The notes below the pieces were generated by a model. That model did not search any database. It saw only the letters and a list, made by a program, of their open reading frames with translations, and was not told the origin of the DNA. Shown piece by piece: positions 37,609 to 49,805 of a DNA stretch of 64,000 bases. Made by a program: the position numbers and the translations under genes. Source of the DNA: Syngnathus acus (taxonomy: Eukaryota > Chordata > Actinopteri > Syngnathiformes > Syngnathidae). Numbering within the stretch: the stretch's first letter is position 1; each line of letters starts with the position of its first letter. Where the stretch lies: the NCBI RefSeq assembly GCF_901709675.1, contig NC_051091.1, forward strand, positions 6,668,967-6,732,966, read 5' to 3'.

Positions 37609-39080
37609 TGTGCCTCAGCTGGAACGACATGAGAAAACATGAAAGGGGGGGGACGGGGGGGCATTCCTCTAAAATGGACACAGAGCTCCAAAGAAGCACA
37701 ATTGTTGTAGACATGCGTACAATCAGCCACAGGAAAAACATTGACGGAAAAGTACTTTTACACATGACAGTTACTTATATTTGTCGTTCATTTTATTTTT
37801 GCACTTTCACTTCTGCCTAACCCACTCAACACTGGTCTGGGGAATTATACTATTTCATTTCAAATTTACATAGAATATTTTCTGTAGAATGTTACCCTTT
37901 ATCTCTGCAGTGTGGTCAGTTCAGTCATGTCTTGTAAATACCTGCACAATTGACAATACAGCTTCTCAAATATTGAGATTTGAGAATGTTAAAATGTGCA
38001 GTGGTGAGAACTTGGCTCTCCCTTCTGCAATCCTTTCTCTACAATTTTGAGTTTTCATGTTAAAATATTACTGGACATGTATGTAAAGAATATGAGTAAG
38101 CGTTTTTTTCCCTTCTTTTTTTCTCCATGTATAAGATGGTGTTCAAGATACAACCAATGGAAAATCGACCAGCATAACAATATGGACTTTGTTTGACTTT
38201 GGAGGTTCCACTGAGTTGAATGTTGTTAAAAGGAAACAGAAACCGAACAAATAGCAGTCACAAGACAGCATAAAGAATGGAACCATAGTGTTAATCGTTA
38301 CATGTCCTTACTCTACGAGAAAGGATTAAAACATGATTGCATCACTTTTTGTTCTACATACACTGATTGATTCATGTTGGACCATTCAACCACTACAGTG
38401 CATCCAACTGAACAGACCAAAGTCCAATATTCCTCATTTGACTGGATTAAGATTTTTTTTTTGCATCCACATACTGTCAGGAAACATACGTACCCCCATT
38501 TACACTTTGGTTTGTTTTGATGAAAATAAAGCACGAAGAGCGACCAAATGCTTGTAAAAGGGTGTGAAAGTGCTCGAGTAGCAGCGCTCCTAATCTGCAC
38601 CCCATGACACATTGTCAGGGACTGATCACATGGTTGGTCAACACACGACTAACGGAATCATGACTTGGCAAGCAACATTTGGCTCGGAAAATATGGTTTC
38701 GATAATAACAATTTGTGTAATTTGGTAAACGAGTAGCACAAGTAAAACCTGGTAAACAATTACACAGAATGCTTCGTCATCATTTTACAGCCGTGAAAAC
38801 ACTCGAAGGTGACAACACAAAACCAGAACGCGACCAAACAAACAATGTAAAATCTCGAGGGCTTACATCATGGATACAAATGGAGGTTTTGCTTGATAAC
38901 GAACGGAAGCGTGTTGTTTTAGTCAAATTTTTGCTCTTTGTGTTAACATTTACCACCGGCTAAATCGATTCGGCTAACATTTAGCTCAACAACGGGTCTA
39001 ATGGAGAATGTAGCATGATTTGCAACAGCCTTGTTGTTCATATTCACAAAAGCAATGTGTGAAAATATCGGAAAACATAC

Positions 39081-39180
39081 CTGTGAGACGATCTTGTGGT
39101 AAAAATATCAAAAGTGGACGTTTCCTCTGCCTCGGTTCTTGGCGTTATGAAAGCGCAGATTAGGGAGAGAAAAAAAGAGA
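39081..39180 (-). other. Candidate 5' noncoding exon of rab7a
   Basis: On the minus strand, GATCGTCTCACAG is followed by GTATGTTTTCC, a good splice donor at 39080. It pairs with the acceptor GTCGTTCCAG just before the rab7a ATG exon (37618), giving a 5' UTR intron of about 1.46 kb. The transcription start and upstream border are approximate. Confidence 0.6.
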
Positions 39181-39500
39181 GGGGGGCTAGCAGTTCCTTT
39201 TAAATGTCTGTCGTCCCTAAAGTGTCCTTTTGAGGCCTCGACACCACTAATATTCGATGTCTATCCGTTGCGACTAACTCTCCGAATCGAAGTGAGCGCT
39301 GTCAGTGGCAGCGAAAATCCCACTTAGCGATGTGCTACAATGGTGTCTTGTCGTTGACGTTGGCTTTTCCTGTCCGTCAAGCTAATGTGTTAGCCTAGCA
39401 TTTAGCCTCGCTCGCTATTCGCTGTCCACTTCCTCCAAAACAAGCTCCGTCGGGGATGACGTCACACACTGGCTACGCCTTGCTCAGCTGTTCTTGCTTA
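39181..39500 (-). promoter_or_regulatory. rab7a promoter region with consensus CRE
   Basis: Upstream of the noncoding exon lies a full palindromic CRE, TGACGTCA, at 39457-39464, in a region richer in CpG than its surroundings. It suits a broadly expressed, TATA-less promoter. CREB/ATF binding is inferred from the motif alone. Confidence 0.5.
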
Positions 39501-39721
39501 CTTTTGTGATAAACCCAGTAAATAAAAAATACGTGTGAGGACAGATTATGATATAGAAATCTTCTATAATACAGTATTTAAATTGGAGACTGTAAATTTA
39601 CTGAAATACAATCGGCTATTGTGAATAAGTGCCTTTTTTGCACGTCTCTAACATGTTTTCACTTGATCAGAATGTGGCAACTTTGTACTACGCTTTACTG
39701 AAGCAAAAGGATGTCACACTT

Positions 39722-39794
39722 TGCCGAAACCCGGGATCGAACCAGGGACCTTTAGATCTTCAGTCTAACGCTCTCCCAACTGAGCTATTTCGGC
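39722..39794 (-). tRNA. tRNA-Phe (anticodon GAA), second copy
   Basis: This is an identical 73-nt gene to the one at 7963-8035: acceptor stem GCCGAAA/TTTCGGC, discriminator A, anticodon GAA, intact A and B boxes. A TTTT run lies about 15 nt downstream on the minus strand (plus-strand aaaa near 39705). Flanks are only weakly similar to those of the first copy (both show TGTCAC just outside). It lies between the divergent rab7a and rpn1 promoters, about 320 nt before the rpn1 start codon. Confidence 0.97.
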
Positions 39795-39949
39795 TTGTAA
39801 ACCACAACACGTAGTTATACATAAAAGGCTGAATACGACATGAAACGCCAAAGAACCTCGAGTTTCACGCAAACGTTTTACTATATACAGAACAAACATT
39901 CGTTTTTTAAATTCTCATAAAAAAAGTAAAACAACTGAGCCGAGTCGCG

Positions 39950-40115
39950 TTCAGTCGCTTCCGGCGCAGGCCTTTGTGACGTAATGACGTTCGTATGAAT
40001 GAAGCGTCATCTCTTCTCATGCAGTAGGAACGGCGCGGTGTGACGGCCTTTCTACTTTGTTCACCTCCAACCGAGCGCTCTTCTCCCGTTATTCGTCGCC
40101 TGCACCTCCGCAAAC
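39950..40115 (+). promoter_or_regulatory. rpn1 proximal promoter and 5' UTR
   Basis: This is a CpG-rich segment directly upstream of the rpn1 ATG. TGACGTAATGACGT (39977-39990) gives two tandem TGACGT half sites typical of CREB/ATF-class factors. No ER-stress element of the CCAAT-N9-CCACG type was seen. TATA is absent. Confidence 0.5.
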
Positions 40116-43100
40116 ATGTCCCTGATCGGCACTTTCCTCCTGCTCATGTCCGGCGCGCTGTGTTCGGCCACTTTGGTGAACGACGAAGTCAGGAGGACTG
40201 TGGACCTGAGCACTCATTTGGCTAAGATCACCGCGGACATTACCCTGTCTAATTTCGCACGCTACGACGTATCTAGCTTTATATTGACCGTGGATCCGGA
40301 GCTTTTCCCACATTTGGCATACATGGGAGCCTCGGTGAGTTGAAAATGAGCACATTACCACGCTGCAACGGGCTCTTGTTAGCGGTTAGCTCACTGGCTA
40401 TTTTGTGCAGGAGACACGCGACTGTTGTTACCCTCTCATACCCCAGGCAAATATTTTTAGTCAAACGTTTGCACGTTTATAATCTGCTTGTACAGTTTTG
40501 TCAAATTCTCTATTCTTCAAAGAATTGCAGCAAAACAATGCTAATAAATACCAGTGGCCCAATAGGTTTGACTGCTAATCGTTGCTAATAAATTGTCCAT
40601 GGCTAACATTAGTTTGTTAGTTACGTTGTCAGGATTGTTATGAAACAATGCGTTGTTTAGAGTAGCTTTTATTTTAATTGCAGTATATTAATTGCTTGAC
40701 TTCCTTAGGGGTGCACATTTGCTTTAGCGACTGAATGACACGTATGCGCTGAGCAGCACACTTCCGGCTACGAGCGCGCAGAGGAACCGCCCACTTTCAT
40801 AGCCTTTAAACGTGTTTTTCTTTTTTACTTAAACAACTCTTTACGAACAAAGGTCGTGAGCGACACCTTGAATAATCAACGAGTTTTAATGTTTAGTTCT
40901 TACTGACATTTCGGACATGTCCAAACTGCAAGGGATGTTTTTGGAATGAATGAATCCAAGTTGCCTCCTTGTTTTCCACCACAAACACCAACAGTGAGAA
41001 CGAAAAACGCTATGCAAACGATTAATGTGCTCTTAGTTAAAAATCAACCTGTCTTTTCAGGTGCAAGGTGATGAAGAGGATGATGGCCAACTTGACATCC
41101 AGGAAACAAAAATCAACGGCTTAACGTAAAGCACCATTCTCATCCATTTGTAGCAGAAGCACTTGTTGATGTACTCCAAGTCATTTGTGTAACCTTCTTT
41201 TACAGTGGGGAGTTTTTCAAAGTATCTCTTCCATCCAAGTTGGTCGTGGGCGGTAAGGTCAAAGTCAAAGTGGAAATGACATTCAGCCACGTCCTCCAGC
41301 CCTTCCCCTCGGACATCACCCAGGCTGAGCGCCAGCTCGTCATTTTCCAAGGCAACCACTACTTCTATTCGCCGTACCCCACTCGGAGCCAGACGACACG
41401 CGTTCGCCTGGCGTCCAAAACAGTGGAGAGCTACACTAAACTGGGCAACCCCACTAAGACAGATGATATCATTGAATATGGCCCGTACGAGGACATTCCC
41501 CAGTTCAGCCAGGTACGGATCATCATTCGCACAGTGCTGGCACTAAGTTCTAACCGTGCATGTCCTTTCATGTCTAGGATCCAATGAAGATCCACTTTGA
41601 GAACAACACGCCCTTTCTGACTATCAGTAGCATTACTCGCACCATCGAGGTGTCTCACTGGGGCAACATCGCTGTGGAGGAAACCATCGATGTGAGGCAC
41701 ACCGGAGCCGTCCTGAAGGGCCCGTTTTCACGCTACGATTACCAGCGTCAGTCTGACAGCGGCATCTCATCCGTCAAGTCCTTCAAGGTATACGGGCTTG
41801 CGCTTAATTGTTCCTATTTGTGATGTGACAATGAGCTCCCCTTCTGCAGACAATACTTCCTGCCTCTGCACAAGATGTCTACTACAGGGATGAGATTGGG
41901 AACATCTCCACCTCCCACCTGCAGATTCTAGATGATTCTGTGGAGGTGGAGATCAGGCCTCGCTTCCCTTTGTTTGGGGGCTGGAAGACCCACTACATGA
42001 TTGGCTATAACCTGCCCAGCTATGAGTATCTCTACACTCTGGGTGAGTGGATTGGAAACAAAGCCAATTAACATCAGCATTATAATAAATGCCTTTTTCT
42101 TAATGACTGTGTGCTTCTAACATCTTATATTTCAGGTGACCAGTACGCACTGAAGATGAGACTGGTTGACCACGTCTATGATGACCAGGTCATTGACTCT
42201 ATGACTGTGAAAATCATTCTGCCCGAGGGAGCCAAGTGAGTGTCTGCAACAAACGTTTGAATCAATGAATTTGACAAATATATTCTTACTTATTTGTCTT
42301 ATTTTACCGTCTGTTTCCTCTAGAAACATCCAGATGGATACACCGTATAATATAAATCGCATGCCAAACGAACTGCACTACACGTACCTTGATACCTTCG
42401 GCCGCCCCGTGCTGGTCGCCACCAAGAACAACCTGGTGGAGCAGCACATTCAAGATGTTGTGGTAAGGATCCTTTAGATTCTCATTCATCCGAGTCATGG
42501 TGATTGACTGAAGGTTGACTCGAGGCAACTCTTGTTTGTTGAGCAGGTTTCACCTTTATCTGGAAAGGATTTTTTTTCATTAAACATTGAGAGCTTTTCA
42601 GTTGTGGTCTATACAGTTTATGTGACTAGATTAGCATTGGTGTCTCAAAGTGCTTCCGTATTGAAAACCGTCACTGAATAAGTTCTGACTCGTGCTTGTG
42701 TTTCATTATTTACAGGTTCACTACAACTTCAATAAGATCCTGATGCTGCAGGAGCCTCTGTTGGTCTTTGCAGCCTTCTACATCCTCTTCTTCACTGTCA
42801 TCATCTATGTTCGGATGGACTTTGCCATAACAAAGGTTTGTTTTCCACCTTTTTTCTTTCCCCCAAACAAATATGACCTGTCCCAGCCTAGATTAGTGAT
42901 AAATTCCGGCATATTCTGAGTTATGTTGTACAAATTGGTGCTTTGTTACGTAGGAACACTAAGCCAGTAACCCCAACAAACGATTGTGTTCAGTTGAACA
43001 CAAGCGATTCTGAAAATGGCAACAGCGACATCTAGTGGACGGACATTGAATTGTTCTGTACGTTCCTGAGAATGAAACAATTTGTGCCTGCTTACCGCTT

Positions 43101-43644
43101 TTGATGAGTACAAATCGTATGCTTCCCGTGTTCCTCCTTCAGGACCCTGCGGCCGAGGTGCGCATGAAGGTGGCGTCCATCACCGAGCAGGTGCTGACCC
43201 TGGTCAACAAGCGCCTGGGCCTGTACAGACACATGGACGAGGTGGTCAACCGCTACAAGCAATGTCGTGACACGGGCGCGCTCAATAGCGGCCGGAAGAC
43301 CCTCGAGGCGGACCACCGCACACTCACCAACGAGATCAGCTCGCTGCAGGCTCGCCTCAAGGCCGAAGGCTCCGACTTGGCCGACAAGGTGCGCGGCGCT
43401 TGCGTTTCCAGGAACGTGGTTAAATAACGTGGACGTCGAGTGACGGGCATCTCTTCACCAGGTCGCGGAGGTCCAGAAGCTGGATGGCCAGGTGAAGGAG
43501 CTGGTGGGCCGTGCGAGCCAGGAGGCGGAGCGACTGGTTGCCGGCAAGGTGAAGAAGGAGGCGTACATCGAGAATGACAAGACCGTGTCCCTCAAGAGAC
43601 AAGATCTGGTCAGCCGCATGGACAGTCTGCTGGATGCTCTCTAA
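40116..43644 (+). CDS. rpn1: Ribophorin I, OST complex subunit 1
   Basis: Ribophorin I is a type I membrane subunit of the ER oligosaccharyltransferase that N-glycosylates nascent proteins. Ten exons join in phase: 40116-40334, 41061-41125, 41206-41512, 41578-41787, 41850-42042, 42136-42235, 42324-42462, 42716-42835, 43143-43388 and 43462-43644, giving 593 aa (human 607). A signal peptide covers about residues 1-18 ([16 protein letters not shown]). Lumenal marks include [74 protein letters not shown] and [18 protein letters not shown]. One membrane helix is at about 425-444 ([15 protein letters not shown]). The cytosolic tail is helical and Lys-rich, ending [13 protein letters not shown]-like motif sits in intron 8. 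The mRNA ends at AATAAA, 44197-44202. Confidence 0.99.
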
Positions 43645-44196
43645 GCGAAGACGTCAACGCTCGTCACGCAGTCAAGTATGTTTTATGTATGACAACCCCA
43701 ATGAATGTGACAGACGTGCTTTTCACATCATGTGGGCTTATCCAAACACTCGTGCCTTGTGATTAACTGAATCACAGGTTGTTGAGCGATACTCCCTTTG
43801 TCACATGTCAGACTTTACATGTCCCCTAAGTTTGAATCTCGACTTTTGTTTTTCTGCTTTAGGTTTATCATTTTGCAAGATGAATAACAAGTGCTCAAGT
43901 CAATCACTCATGTCTTTGCTCACATACATGAATTTTTTTCAAGCGGTTAGGTGTGGTTTAGTTACTTATCATTGCCAATTGTATTCAGTTTGCACTGTTC
44001 TTTTCTACTTTCCCCTGATAATATCGTAGCTCAGATTTTTGGATGTTTGTCACTTTTGTTTGTAATTTCGTCACATTTTCTACATTTACTGATTTTGTAA
44101 GAAGTGTTGTGTGCACTGAGATTAAGAAAGACGTGAGACTAAGTTGTGTGAGAAAAGACATGGGGATGGAAAACAATGTAAAGCTGTCAAATTTGA

Positions 44197-44202
44197 AATA
44201 AA
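44197..44202 (+). terminator. Polyadenylation signal of rpn1
   Basis: AATAAA lies about 550 nt past the rpn1 stop, in 'tttgaaataaaaattggag'. The 3' UTR (43645 to about 44220) shows no other feature. Confidence 0.65.
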
Positions 44203-44411
44203 AATTGGAGAACCAAACTCTTAAGTGTATTTTGTCCATTATGCCAAGTATAGACAACCATTTACACATTTACTACAACTAACGTGTTTTAGCAATATAG
44301 GATGAAACTAGAGAACCTGAAAAAAACCACAAGCATGAGGACAATATGCAAACTTGCGATTCCGCAGATTAACCTCAGAACTGAGACGTGTTTAACAAAC
44401 TACTAAAGTCA

Positions 44412-44430
44412 TGGCCACTGGGGGGCGCGC
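44412..44430 (+). promoter_or_regulatory. Strong CTCF-like binding site
   Basis: TGGCCACTGGGGGGCGCGC matches the 19-nt vertebrate CTCF consensus TGGCCACCAGGGGGCGCTA at all but four positions. The CCAC and GGGGGCGC core is intact. It lies just beyond the rpn1 3' end and before the long gata2 upstream interval, a plausible insulator position. Binding is inferred. Confidence 0.65.
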
Positions 44431-47400
44431 TTGTGTTAGGTTTGTGTCCCTCTTGACACAAGTGTGTCGCGTTTCATTTCGACATACTAATCAAGGCATT
44501 GATTGAATGAAAATAAGCTTTAGAATAATAAACAGGATGTGTAAGAGCACACTTTACAACAGCAGAGGGGATTTCCAGCGCATTGTTCTAATAGTGTAGC
44601 AGAGTACAGCACCTAGTAAGCCCACGGGGGTCAGTCTGAGGTCACTGCTTTCCCTCTGAGGTCATCATGGGTCCCGGCAGGTCATTTCCTGCTCCATAAT
44701 AACAGGCCCCCTTCCCCTCACAATACTAATGTTAACATTGTATGCGCATACAATAATCATTCTGAAAGTACACGGCAGGGGAAAGCAAAGACAATGTCCG
44801 TTCGCGCCGATGCTCGGTGCCGCCGAAAGGCCACACAATGGCATTTTGTTTGCGCTCCAGTGGATTTTTTGCTCTAGCGGTGCTCATTCTCACAGCAGGA
44901 GGGCCGGCGGAACGCACGCGCACCGGTGAAGGGGATTGTCCGACAGAACACTGCGCTCACGTCTGCTTGCTGCAATGCGCCGATGCTATCGGGCCGCTCT
45001 GACTTAACTGCTGGCCTCGCAACTTATGAGCGGGTGCCAGCGATGATTAAAAGGAATTCAAAAGACGTTCAACCAAACTAATCATTAGGATCGCCATGAG
45101 AAATGATCCGTGTCACTGAAAATACATGTTTGAATAATAGATGAATGGAATTTATCTACAGCCTTCAGTATCACTGTTATTATAGAAACAAGGGCATCCA
45201 TCAAAGAGAGGCTGCAAAATGTGTCTAACTGAGACCGAGTGCCAAATTGGACCAAGATGACGATTAAAAATGTCAAACTTAGGCTATTTGTTGATCGATG
45301 ACTTTATTACTTTTCACAACTTAAAAGTCATTTTAAATAGTGGGGAGAACTTGCGCAGTCAGATTTCAAAAGCAGGACAAAATTTGTAAACATTGAATTT
45401 AAAGGGAATTGAATGATTTGTTTTCAATAACTTGCTCACAACACGACATTCTGATAAGTATTGTGCTTATAAGATGAGAATTAAACAGAAATTCTTCACT
45501 TTTTATTCATTTTGGCCCACTCCTGCTCTGGTGACTTCAATTAACGTTTCAACTGCCCTCGGGTTCACATTGGCAACCACATTGTCTTTTGTTAAATATG
45601 AAACAATCCACTTAAAAGTAGCTCTTAAAGGTCATCTAACTTTTACTCAACGTGGGCCCTTTTTTCCCAGTCTTATATTTTGACTCGAGCCTGGCACAGA
45701 TGCTGAGTCAGAAGTCGAGACTTTGATAAGTAGATATCAAAAGCCGCGCATTAAAGCCTCAAAATTTAATACCACGGTGACTCCCTGCTTGACTGCTGCC
45801 TTTCACCTGACATTATTGACGGTGAGGCCCTCGCTTCTTCGCTCAGCCTCGTGATGATTCTAGGCCCTTTAGCATTCTTTTCACTTCCAGTCAAGTCCTC
45901 TGGTCCAGGATGTGATTACTGGTCACAGAAGAAGTGCGGTTTATCTGTTGGCGTCAGTCGAGCAAAATTCTGTTTAAACCGGAATTCATGTGCAGCACTG
46001 TATCCTGATGTGGCGTACGCGTGTTTGAGGTGGATGAGGGGGTTAGTGCAAGGTGCGGGACGACTTGGCCCATGTGGTTGAGCTGGAAGGTACCCGCATG
46101 CATGAAGCTGATTATTATCTTCCTTTCCTGAAGGGGAGTAATGATGCAGAGTGCGCTCTTTCTTTATCTGCCAGAAATAATGAATATGCAAAAATAAAGG
46201 CAACTCTGGAGTCAAACTACATTGCAGCTGAAGCGGCTAATTCGCAAGGTTTTGGCCGCTGTGACGTGGTGGTGATTGATTACACGGGTGGGGGTGGAGG
46301 GGGGGGGGGATCACCTGCAGCTACTTCCTTCTTAATCTCCCTGGCTCTGAGAAAATGCCCACGAGCTCACCGAGATGCACAAAGAAAAGCGAGCGGCAGA
46401 AGTCACCAGTCAGGGAACAATATCCTGCTCAGAAGACCCTTGGCGGCACGCTCTCATAAATCACCCAGACAGAGCCGCCACCCTCACTGTCACCGTGTTA
46501 TTATGTGCACACACGCTAGCTATCACGCACTCATTCAATCCAACTCGCTCCGGCATAAAAGGATGTCAACGAAAAGGGGAAATGTGAACCTACAACCTTC
46601 CCCTCCAGCACACCTAGGCTGTGTTGAGTCCGCCTGGCTCATCTTAAAACGAAGGCCTTTCCTCACATTCCACAGTGACAGGCCGCCGGGATGAGAGGTC
46701 AGCGATGGCCGAAAAGCCCCGCCCCCTCAGGTACCGGCCTCCGTCGCAGGTGGCGGGTGTGATCCGCCCGCGAGGTGGCCAGAGCGAGGGTGGAGGACAA
46801 TGGCGGCGTCTGTGGCCCTCATCCCCAGCTGAACGAGGCTGACAGACGCCCCTGACAGACGCGAGGAAGGAGCGTAGAGATAGAGATGGGACTTTCAAGC
46901 CGAGGCTTGAGCCTTCGGGTGCGGAGAGATGCATTCTTGTCTAGCTCGGAGGAGGCCGAGAAGGGAGGCGAGCGAGACAAGCATCAAAAGCCTGCTGCCA
47001 TCTTGCCCCCAAAAGCGGATGTTTACACACTTCTACCCCGAGCTGGGCCTATCCGCACGCAAGTCCGTGTCAACCTCTCTCTCGGTGTGGATTTGTATGG
47101 ACCAGACAGTAATCCTCTTCCCTTGTCGCCCTTGTTTGCAACTGTCCACAACTCCCACTAAGACCCGCTGATCTCTGCCACATGGCGCTCCATCAAAGCA
47201 GCCACGGTCATGCCTCTCAGGGCAAGTTTGGCCGAAAAAACAAGGCAGCGCGGCTCATAGAAGTCCCTCGGTGCAGCGGATAAGCGGCAGATGAAGCCCT
47301 ACTTTAGATGCTGTATCGTCTTGGATCGCATGACACTGGTAGAGCCTGTCGGCCTGCTCGGTGTTGGCGAGCGCACACACGCTCGCACACGCGCAAACAG

Positions 47401-49600
47401 ACACATTTCCTACTTTCTCTATCGGACCTGAGTCTAGTGACAGGGGCACTTCCCATTAGCTGTGAGAGTGGCCCTCTCCTTCCCAGGGCAGCCAATTTCC
47501 CCTACTCCACAGCTGATAGGAAACTTTGATTGTCCACCGAGCTCACCCGAGACAAAGAGATTTTTCCTCTCGCAATCCACATATCTCGCCATCACATCTC
47601 CGCTTTGGATCTAGCCTTCTCCTATAAATCCCTTCCTCTTCATTTTTCTTGCATGAAGCAACGTTTGCAGCCTGTGGATCGGGAGTCCATCAAACTGACA
47701 CTAACTACTTTGATGGCGCCGCAAGTTTCACTTTATGTGGCCACATCTGCATCCTGTGACGCAACACTCCTCCATGTGTAGGATTAATACAAAAGTTGCA
47801 CAAAAACTTAGCGGTCAAACACCACACATCGATGTATCATCTCAAACGGGGTACGGCACTTTTTTTTTTTTGTACAGGCGTTGTCAAAGTTCCGGAATTG
47901 TTGTTTGCAAATGGACTGCTGACTGACCTGGATGACTAACAATCTACACAGACGTGATACTATTTGTAAACCAGTTCATAAATAGCATATTACGTGAGAG
48001 AGCACAAAAGAAAATGGTGGCCCATTAAGAATAGTAAATATAATTTACAACATGATAAATGGGTTTTAGAAATAACTTCGAACATATCATTCCATCCATT
48101 CTTGGAGGAGAACCAGTTAAACACTTTTTTTGAATATCACTCTTCTAATCCTGTGCAGAATCACTGCGGAGCACGTAAAAGGTTGTCAGGTTGAGCTATC
48201 GAGTGACCTGAAAAAGCAAAAGGGCCATAAGACTGCGAGCGAGGCGTCTAAACATGTGGCGAGCGCCAACAGGAAACATCTCGCTCCCTCTCTCGCCGCC
48301 CAAATGCTGACCCACTATGAGAACACACTTCCTGTCAGAGCTCCTTTAACTTCCCGTGCAGCCACCGGGAATCCCAGATGGAACATTCCAGCTGTGCAAT
48401 AGTCGCACACCCATTTTGGGGCGCGCTTCATTGTTATGAGGCCGAAATGGCTTGATCCCTCATGGACATCTTTGCATAAAGTGCACTGGAATCAATCTCA
48501 CACTTGGCTGCTTTTCGCGGGTGCTGTTGCGTCCTTTCCACGCTAGAGGTCGCTACATAACAGTTCATTTGCTCCAACAGTGGGTTGGGCGCTTGAGCTG
48601 GAATATCAACGGGCTCCTCTTTCTGCTCTGTCAACTTTCAAGTCCACGGACACGCGCGGCACTTTTAGTCTAATTTCATCAAATAAAATGAAACGCACAT
48701 GCAATGTTTATAAATGTAGGTTTGCGCTGGGGCCATGTAGCGAGAAGAGGGGAGGGGGGAAAAAAAGCAGGTTTGGTGACTTTGCGTCTGACCTTTTCGG
48801 AAAAGCTAATCCCGCGCTATAATAGACTCCAGGGCCGATATGGAAAACTGCTGCACCGTTATCTCGGTTGTCTAGGAGACCATCAGCGCACCACCGGGGC
48901 TGCTGGAGATGCCACGGTATTAAAAGGTGTGTGTGCGAGTGTGTGCATGCGCCGTGTGTATGTTGAAGGCAAAAAAATATCTTTTTTCATAAGTGTCACT
49001 CATAAATAGTGCATTACATCTCATGCTATATTATGAACGCAGTGTGTTTGGTTCCCAGGAAGCCTTTTATACGATTTTAAACGTAGTGTAGAGGGAAAAG
49101 ATCACATTTGTGTAAGGTGAATGGGAGTGTCCTACACACAGCTCATTGAGCGCCTGACATCAATTAAAGGATTTGGTAGAGGAGTAAATTGAAGCAGACA
49201 GTGTGTGATGACACGCGGAATGGAAAATAGATCAACTGACCAAAGTAAATATTTTCAAGGGCGATAACTTTCATAAATAGCCTAGTCGTGCAGTTATAAT
49301 TAAAATACTATAGCCTAGCTCATACATCTCATTTTGGAGGGATTTTGTGCCTCCAAACACGCACGCAGAGTGAAAAGGTGAACCGAAATTCAAAAACCGA
49401 GATGGGACTAATCAGAGAGATAGGCATCATATCACCGTGATGTATATTTAATATAGCTTGTATTGATATGTTAAGTGTGTGTGTACAGATGACCCGGCCA
49501 ATAAACGCCAAATGCAGCTTATATTGGCTGCACAGCTCGCATCCGTGTAAATATTTCTCATTCTCTGCGCCTATCTGTCTCTATCGACCTACACGATCTC
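44431..49600. other. Gene-free gata2 upstream interval, distal part
   Basis: No coding gene is recognised. The longest plus frame (46053-46694) contains a G-run-encoded glycine stretch and has no family resemblance. This interval and the next lie between rpn1 and gata2, where mammals carry distal gata2 enhancers, so conserved regulatory DNA is expected. From one sequence I cannot mark conserved blocks with confidence. An RFX-like GTTGTCTAGGAGAC is at 48867-48880. Confidence 0.45.
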
Positions 49601-49654
49601 CCCCCGCACACAAATGATGCATTAGATGCATTCAATGTATTTGTTGTGCAAGTT

Positions 49655-49805
49655 TGAAAAGGCGGCGATAATCTGGGAGCGAGAGATAAGGAACACCAAT
49701 TTATTCAGCGGCACTTTGGACCCCCGCTTCCAGCCTCGGTCGGTGCTGACACCCCCAGCAGTTTGCTGATAACGATTAGGCCATTTATTATCTTCACAGG
49801 GAACA
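49655..49805. promoter_or_regulatory. GATA-motif cluster upstream of gata2
   Basis: Within 150 nt there are several GATA motifs: CGATAATCTG (49666-49675), AGATAAGG (49684-49691), TGATAACG (about 49767-49774) and TTATCTTC (about 49788-49795, reverse orientation). ATCTG, 8 nt, then AGATAAGGAA has the same layout as the gata2 intron element at 59352-59373. GATA2 autoregulates through such clusters upstream of its gene in mammals. I infer a candidate enhancer; which mammalian element it corresponds to is unknown. Confidence 0.5.

Noticed and set aside
46053-46694. 213-residue plus-strand reading frame
   Set aside because: It includes a glycine run from a G-rich tract and has no family match. It lies in the presumed gata2 regulatory interval.
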